NCBI RefSeq assembly: GCF_013450155.1
Contig: NZ_JACCKD010000007.1
Coordinates: 124,001-188,000, forward strand
Direction of reading: 5' to 3'
DNA length: 64,000 bases
Source: Haloechinothrix aidingensis
Lineage (GTDB): Bacteria > Actinomycetota > Actinomycetes > Mycobacteriales > Pseudonocardiaceae
Positions within the stretch are counted from its first letter, which is position 1; each line of letters starts with the position of its first letter. Positions 60,099 to 64,000 of this stretch are shown piece by piece. Under the pieces are notes generated by a model. The model was given only the letters and a program-made list of their open reading frames with translations. It ran no database searches and had not been told where the DNA came from. A program made the position numbers and the translations under genes.

Positions 60099-61927
60099 CC
60101 CCGGCACCGCTGCCGCTGGCAGGCACCCGGGACGTGCGGCGCTGGCTGCGCGGCGTCGCGGGCAGCCACCGGCGACTGTTCGCCGGCATGCTTGCCCTGT
60201 TCCTCCTCGCCGCCACCTGCGGGCTGGCCGGCCCCCGGATACTCGGGCTGATCGTTGACACCGTCGCAGGAGAGACCGACCTTCCCGTCGACGCGCTCGC
60301 TCTCGCCTTCCTCGGCATCCTGGCCTGCCACGCCGTGCTGAGCAAGATGGCCCACATGCGGGCGGCGGCCTTCGGCGAGCACGTGCTCGCGACCGCCCGC
60401 GAGGAGTTCGTCGGCCACGCGCTGGCCATGCCGGTCGGCACGATCGAGGCCGCGGGCACCGGCGACCTGCTCAGCAGGGCGACAACCGACGTGGACCGCA
60501 TCGAGTACGCCGCGCGGTACGCGGCGCCGCAGATCCTCACCTCCACCGTCACCGTCGGGTTGACCGCCGGTGCCGTAGTCGTGACCTCCCCGCTGCTCGC
60601 GTCGGGAATGCTGGTCACGATCCCGCTCATCGTGCTGAGCACCCGCTGGTACCTGCCGCGCGCGCTGCCCGTCGTCGAACGCATCCTGTCCGGCTGGGGC
60701 GCTGTGCAGGCCGGTACCACCGAGTCGGTGCACGGTGCGCGCACCATCGAGACGCTGGGACAGGCGTCGCGACGGGTCGAGCTCAACCGGCGCGCCGTCG
60801 GCGCGGCGCGCGAAGAGGAACTCGCCCACAGGGGTCTGCTCACCCGCTGGCTGTCCTGCCTGGAGCTGTCCTACCTGCTTCCGGTCGTGGTGATCCTGCC
60901 GCTCGGCGGGTGGGCATACAGTGCCGGGCACGTCAGCCTCGGCACGATCACCACGGTGGTGCTCTACCTGCTCGCGATGGGCGGTCCGCTGAACGAGCTG
61001 CTGCTGTGGGTGGAGGAGCTGCAGATCGGCAACACGGCCCTGCGCAGGATCCTCGGCGTGCGGCACGTGCCGGCAGGACACGACACGCCGCCCGAGCGTC
61101 CTGGCGCACACGACCTGCGGCTCGACGGCGTGCGGTTCTCCTACCTGCCCGGCAGCGAGGTGCTGCACGGCATCACCCTGACCGTGCGGCAGGGCGAGCG
61201 GCTCGCGATCGTCGGGCCATCCGGTTCCGGCAAGTCCACGCTGGCGCGGCTGCTCGCGGGGCTGTCCGGACCCGACTCCGGCACGCTGCGCATCGGAGGC
61301 GTGGACATCGAGCACCTGCCGCCGGAGGAGCTGCGCCGCGAGCTGATCCTGCTCACTCAGGAGCACCACGTGTTCGCCACGACATTGCGCGAGAACCTCG
61401 CCCTGGCCGAGCGGCCGTGCACGGACGCGCAGCTGGCCGACGCGCTCGGTGTGGTGGGCGCGCGGGAGTGGTTCGAGTCGCTGCCGCACGGGCTGGACAC
61501 CCGGCTCGGGCCGGGCGAGCATCCCGTCACGCCCGGGCGGGCCCAGCAGATCGCGCTCGCGCGCGTGGTGCTGGCCGATCCACCCGTCGTGGTGCTTGAC
61601 GAGGCGATGTCCGCCCTCGACGATGGCGCGATGCGGGACCTGCAGCGATCGACCTCCGCAGCGCTGTCCGCCGCCCTGTCCGGTCGCACGATCATCTCCA
61701 TCACGCACCGGCTCGACGCCGCACGCGAGGCCGACCGGATCGTGGTTCTGGAAGGCGGCGGGATCACAGAGCTCGGTAGCCATGACGAGCTGATCGCGGC
61801 GGGAGGCTCGTACGCACGGCTGGCGCGCGCGGCAGGCACGACCGGCGGGGCCGCACTCACCACGACCCGGGCCGTTCCGGCCGGGCGGACGACACCGGAA
61901 AGCGGGAGGCAACGTGGGCGGGACTGA
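60095..61927 (+). CDS. ABC exporter half, ATP-binding subunit
   Basis: A 610-residue half-transporter with six membrane helices and a type I exporter ATPase. Walker [10 protein letters not shown] near 373 and Walker [12 protein letters not shown] near 497 are intact, with the catalytic Glu. The signature region reads [19 protein letters not shown] instead of LSGGQ. It is thus the exact complement of the upstream subunit: together they form one complete ATP site (this P-loop and Glu plus the partner's SGGQ) and one dead site. The product is a heterodimeric multidrug- or lipid-type exporter; cargo unknown. Its end overlaps the GMC gene by 14 bases. Confidence 0.9.
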   Translation: MTPAPLPLAGTRDVRRWLRGVAGSHRRLFAGMLALFLLAATCGLAGPRILGLIVDTVAGETDLPVDALALAFLGILACHAVLSKMAHMRAAAFGEHVLATAREEFVGHALAMPVGTIEAAGTGDLLSRATTDVDRIEYAARYAAPQILTSTVTVGLTAGAVVVTSPLLASGMLVTIPLIVLSTRWYLPRALPVVERILSGWGAVQAGTTESVHGARTIETLGQASRRVELNRRAVGAAREEELAHRGLLTRWLSCLELSYLLPVVVILPLGGWAYSAGHVSLGTITTVVLYLLAMGGPLNELLLWVEELQIGNTALRRILGVRHVPAGHDTPPERPGAHDLRLDGVRFSYLPGSEVLHGITLTVRQGERLAIVGPSGSGKSTLARLLAGLSGPDSGTLRIGGVDIEHLPPEELRRELILLTQEHHVFATTLRENLALAERPCTDAQLADALGVVGAREWFESLPHGLDTRLGPGEHPVTPGRAQQIALARVVLADPPVVVLDEAMSALDDGAMRDLQRSTSAALSAALSGRTIISITHRLDAAREADRIVVLEGGGITELGSHDELIAAGGSYARLARAAGTTGGAALTTTRAVPAGRTTPESGRQRGRD

Positions 61928-63506
61928 ATCCTTCGACTACATCATCGTCGGCGCGGGCAGCGCGGGCTGCGTGCTGGCCAACCGGCTCACAGCCGACCCG
62001 GCTGCCCGGGTCCTGCTCCTGGAGGCCGGACCGGCCGACGACATCGACGAAGCCCACATCCCCGCGGCCTTCGCGTCGATGTTCAAGACCAACCGGGACT
62101 GGAACTACCGGACGACGACGCAGAAGCACCTCCACGACTCGCTCTACTGGCCGCGCGGCAAGATGCTCGGCGGGAGCTCGTCGATGAACGCGATGATCTA
62201 CATCCGTGGCAACCGTGCCGACTACGACCGGTGGCGGGACGAGTTCGGTGCCACCGGGTGGGGCTACCGGGACGTGCTGCGCTACTTCGTGCGTTCGGAG
62301 GGCAACACCCGGTTCGCGGGCCCGCTGCACGGCACGACCGGGCCGATGCGGGTGCAGGACCGGCGGTTCACCCACGAGCTGACCCACGCGTGGGTGGACG
62401 CGGCGGTGTCCTGCGGAATCAAGCGCACCGAGGACTTCAACGGCACGAGCCAGTACGGGGTCGGTACCTACCAGGTCACCTGCCACGGTGGCAGGCGCTG
62501 GTCGGCCGCGGATGCCTACCTGCGCCCCGCGCTGGACAGACCGAACCTGGTCGTGCTCACCGAAGCGCACGCCACGGGGGTCGTGCTGTCCGGCACCCGC
62601 GCGGTGGGTGTGCGCTACCTGCGCGACGGGCAGGAGCACACCGCGCATACCGACGGCGAGGTGCTACTGGCGGGCGGGGCTGTCAACTCGCCGCAACTGC
62701 TGATGCTGTCCGGGATCGGCCCCGCCGGGCACCTGACCGAGCTGGGCATCGACGTCGCCGTCGCCCTGCCCGGCGTCGGCGAGAACCTGCACGACCATCC
62801 CGCCGCACCGATCATCTGGTCCACCCGGTCCACGACGGACGTCGCCGACTCGGCGAACCCGGCGGGCCTGGCGCGCTGGCAGCTGACCGGACGCGGGCCA
62901 CTGACGTCGAACATCGGCGAGGGCGGCGGGTTCGTGTCCACCGCAGACGGGCAACCGGCTCCGGACATGCAGTTCCACGTGGCGCCGACGTTGTTCTACG
63001 AGCACGGCCTCCGGGAGGCGACGGTGCCCGGCTTCACCTCCGCCGCGACGCTCGTGGACGTGGCGAGCAGGGGCCGGCTGCGACTGCGCTCGGCGCACCC
63101 GCTGTGGCGACCGGAGATCGACCCCGACTACTACGCCGAACCGTCCGATCTCGACGCCGTGCTCGCCGGGCTACGCACCCTGATCGAGATCGGCAGGCAC
63201 GGTCCGCTTGCCGGGTACCTGGATCGGCCCTTCCTCCCGGACCGCACGGAATTGGCCACTATGGATGACGCGGAGCTCGCCGAGCACGCACGCCGCTCGA
63301 CCCAGACGCTGTACCACCCCGTCGGTACCTGCGCGATGGGCGAGACCGAGGAGTCGGTCGTCGACCCGCGGTTGCGGGTACGCGGGGTGGACGGGCTACG
63401 GGTGGTCGACGCCTCGGTGATGCCGCGTATCCCGCGCGGCAACACGAACGCCCCCACCATCATGATCGCCGAGAAAGCCGCCGACCACATCCGTGGCGTG
63501 CGCTGA
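61914..63506 (+). CDS. GMC-family oxidoreductase (choline dehydrogenase-like)
   Basis: A 530-residue FAD enzyme of the glucose-methanol-choline family. The N-terminal FAD loop is [18 protein letters not shown], followed by [20 protein letters not shown] (GMC signature 1) and [20 protein letters not shown] (signature 2). The C-terminal half has [11 protein letters not shown] with the active-site His and [19 protein letters not shown]. It resembles choline/alcohol dehydrogenases; the substrate is uncertain. It starts at a GTG 14 bases inside the ABC gene, suggesting coupling with the exporter. The converging aldehyde dehydrogenase could take the aldehyde product further. Confidence 0.92.
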   Translation: MGGTESFDYIIVGAGSAGCVLANRLTADPAARVLLLEAGPADDIDEAHIPAAFASMFKTNRDWNYRTTTQKHLHDSLYWPRGKMLGGSSSMNAMIYIRGNRADYDRWRDEFGATGWGYRDVLRYFVRSEGNTRFAGPLHGTTGPMRVQDRRFTHELTHAWVDAAVSCGIKRTEDFNGTSQYGVGTYQVTCHGGRRWSAADAYLRPALDRPNLVVLTEAHATGVVLSGTRAVGVRYLRDGQEHTAHTDGEVLLAGGAVNSPQLLMLSGIGPAGHLTELGIDVAVALPGVGENLHDHPAAPIIWSTRSTTDVADSANPAGLARWQLTGRGPLTSNIGEGGGFVSTADGQPAPDMQFHVAPTLFYEHGLREATVPGFTSAATLVDVASRGRLRLRSAHPLWRPEIDPDYYAEPSDLDAVLAGLRTLIEIGRHGPLAGYLDRPFLPDRTELATMDDAELAEHARRSTQTLYHPVGTCAMGETEESVVDPRLRVRGVDGLRVVDASVMPRIPRGNTNAPTIMIAEKAADHIRGVR

Positions 63507-63556
63507 CCAGCGACCCACCGTGTCGGGCCCACGAGCACCCCGCGTCGGCTGCCTGA

Positions 63557-63690
63557 ACTCCCCGAATTGGGCCTCAGGACACCCCGAGTTGGGCATGGAT
63601 GCGGCGAAGTGGTCAACGCGCTGTGTCCGGACACCCAACATGGTGTGTCTGGCTGCCCGACACGGGGTGCCCAGGCAGCAGACACGGCGG
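63557..63690. repeat. Dispersed intergenic repeat, second locus
   Basis: Two units, ACTCCCCGAATTGGGC (63557-63572) and ACACCCCGAGTTGGGC (63579-63594), have a 22-bp period. 63578-63594 is the exact inverted copy of 12423-12439. Further degenerate pieces follow: ACACC-CAACAT-GGTGT (about 63631-63646) and GACACGGGGTGCCC near 63659. It fills the gap between two converging genes and may double as a terminator region. Confidence 0.7.
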
Positions 63691-63694
63691 GCGG

Positions 63695-64000
63695 CTACTT
63701 GCGGCCGTGCAGGATGGCCATGGCCTTGGAGACGAGCTGCTCGGTCTTGTCGTTACGGGTGAACGAGGTCAGCGCCACCGGCGCGGGGAAGCGCTGGCGG
63801 GCGATCGCCTTGGGCCTTGCGAACTCGCGTAGCCCCTCCGGCCCGTGGATACGGCCGAAGCCCGAGTCACCGACGCCACCGAAGGGCAGCGAGGCGATCC
63901 CGGCGAACGCCAGCGGCGCGTTGATCGCCGTGGCCCCGGTACGCAACCTGCGCGCGATCTCGGTGCCGCGCGACCGGGAGAACACCGTCGAGCCGAGCCC
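63695..64000 (-). CDS. Aldehyde dehydrogenase, C-terminal fragment
   Basis: The last 101 residues of an aldehyde dehydrogenase; the rest lies beyond the right edge. GLGSTVFSRSRGTEIARRLR, TGATAINAPLAFAGIASLPF and GGVGDSGFGRIHGPEGLREF are the family's typical final strand and helix order, including the conserved Pro-Phe-Gly-Gly-x-Gly-x-Ser. The exact type (for example succinate-semialdehyde or general aliphatic) cannot be told without the active-site region. It converges with the GMC oxidoreductase gene, a common pairing for alcohol-to-acid oxidation. Confidence 0.9.
   Translation of the reverse strand, partial: GLGSTVFSRSRGTEIARRLRTGATAINAPLAFAGIASLPFGGVGDSGFGRIHGPEGLREFARPKAIARQRFPAPVALTSFTRNDKTEQLVSKAMAILHGRK

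Noticed and set aside
1-64000. Mobile elements, prophage or CRISPR
   Set aside because: No transposase, integrase, phage structural gene, or regularly spaced identical repeat array was seen on either strand; the phased TGCA motifs and 22-bp units are too short and too few to be CRISPR.

Overview
The window is very GC-rich, densely coded DNA of an actinobacterium. The family-level guess is Pseudonocardiaceae or a close relative; this is an inference, with no rRNA or marker tree behind it. It rests on GC-rich third codon positions, many GTG/TTG starts, XRE/DUF397 and SAV2177-type methyltransferase genes, EspG-like and type VII secretion-associated proteins, an EphD-type hydrolase/reductase fusion, and the pairing of tadA with its associated protein. 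I see no insertion sequence, prophage, CRISPR array or rRNA operon, so this looks like ordinary chromosome.

Left part (1-24800). A truncated ABC ATPase faces away from a cobalamin riboswitch and a complete three-gene B12-type importer (lipoprotein, FecCD permease, ATPase). Then come a secreted SurE-like nucleotidase, a LysR regulator, a DUF4328 membrane protein behind a paired TTTCNGAAA motif, a tRNA-Ser(GGA), and a divergent MerR/two-cysteine-protein pair around a textbook MerR-type promoter. An EspG-like protein, an extracellular EEP nuclease, a SnoaL/LEH-like protein, DoxX and ilvD follow. After these are tRNA-Ser(CGA), CsbD, tadA with its partner, an M20 amidohydrolase, tyrA, an FUSC transporter, an SRPBCC protein, a crotonase-TetR operon with a palindromic operator, and tex.

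Middle (24800-37200). This is a compact cell-surface glycan-decoration region. An acyltransferase-3 protein is followed by a same-strand run: a membrane-anchored acidic protein, a 1268-residue fusion of two glycosyltransferase domains with an FkbM-like methyltransferase, a second anchored protein of similar design, a polytopic protein resembling an acyltransferase that has lost its catalytic motif, and an intact acyltransferase-3. Facing them are a secreted acidic protein ending exactly in LPVTG and an AlgX/AlgJ-like SGNH O-acetyltransferase. Together they look like a system that builds, methylates and acylates an exported glycan or glycoconjugate. This is the most likely place for undescribed biology.

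Right part (37200-64000). A stand-alone TrpB2-type enzyme, an EphD-like fusion overlapping an M24 peptidase, and purM-purF come first. The next section is an XRE/DUF397/methyltransferase locus with a striking array of TGCA motifs. It is followed by a GH25 lysozyme, two tandem paralogous Pro/Gly/Gln-rich membrane proteins, mgtE, and purL-purQ-purS. An epimerase/Nudix pair, a frameshifted DUF397 relic, an asymmetric ABC exporter coupled to a GMC oxidoreductase, and the C-terminal end of an aldehyde dehydrogenase close the window. A dispersed intergenic repeat with 22-bp periodicity occurs at both 12.4 kb and 63.6 kb.
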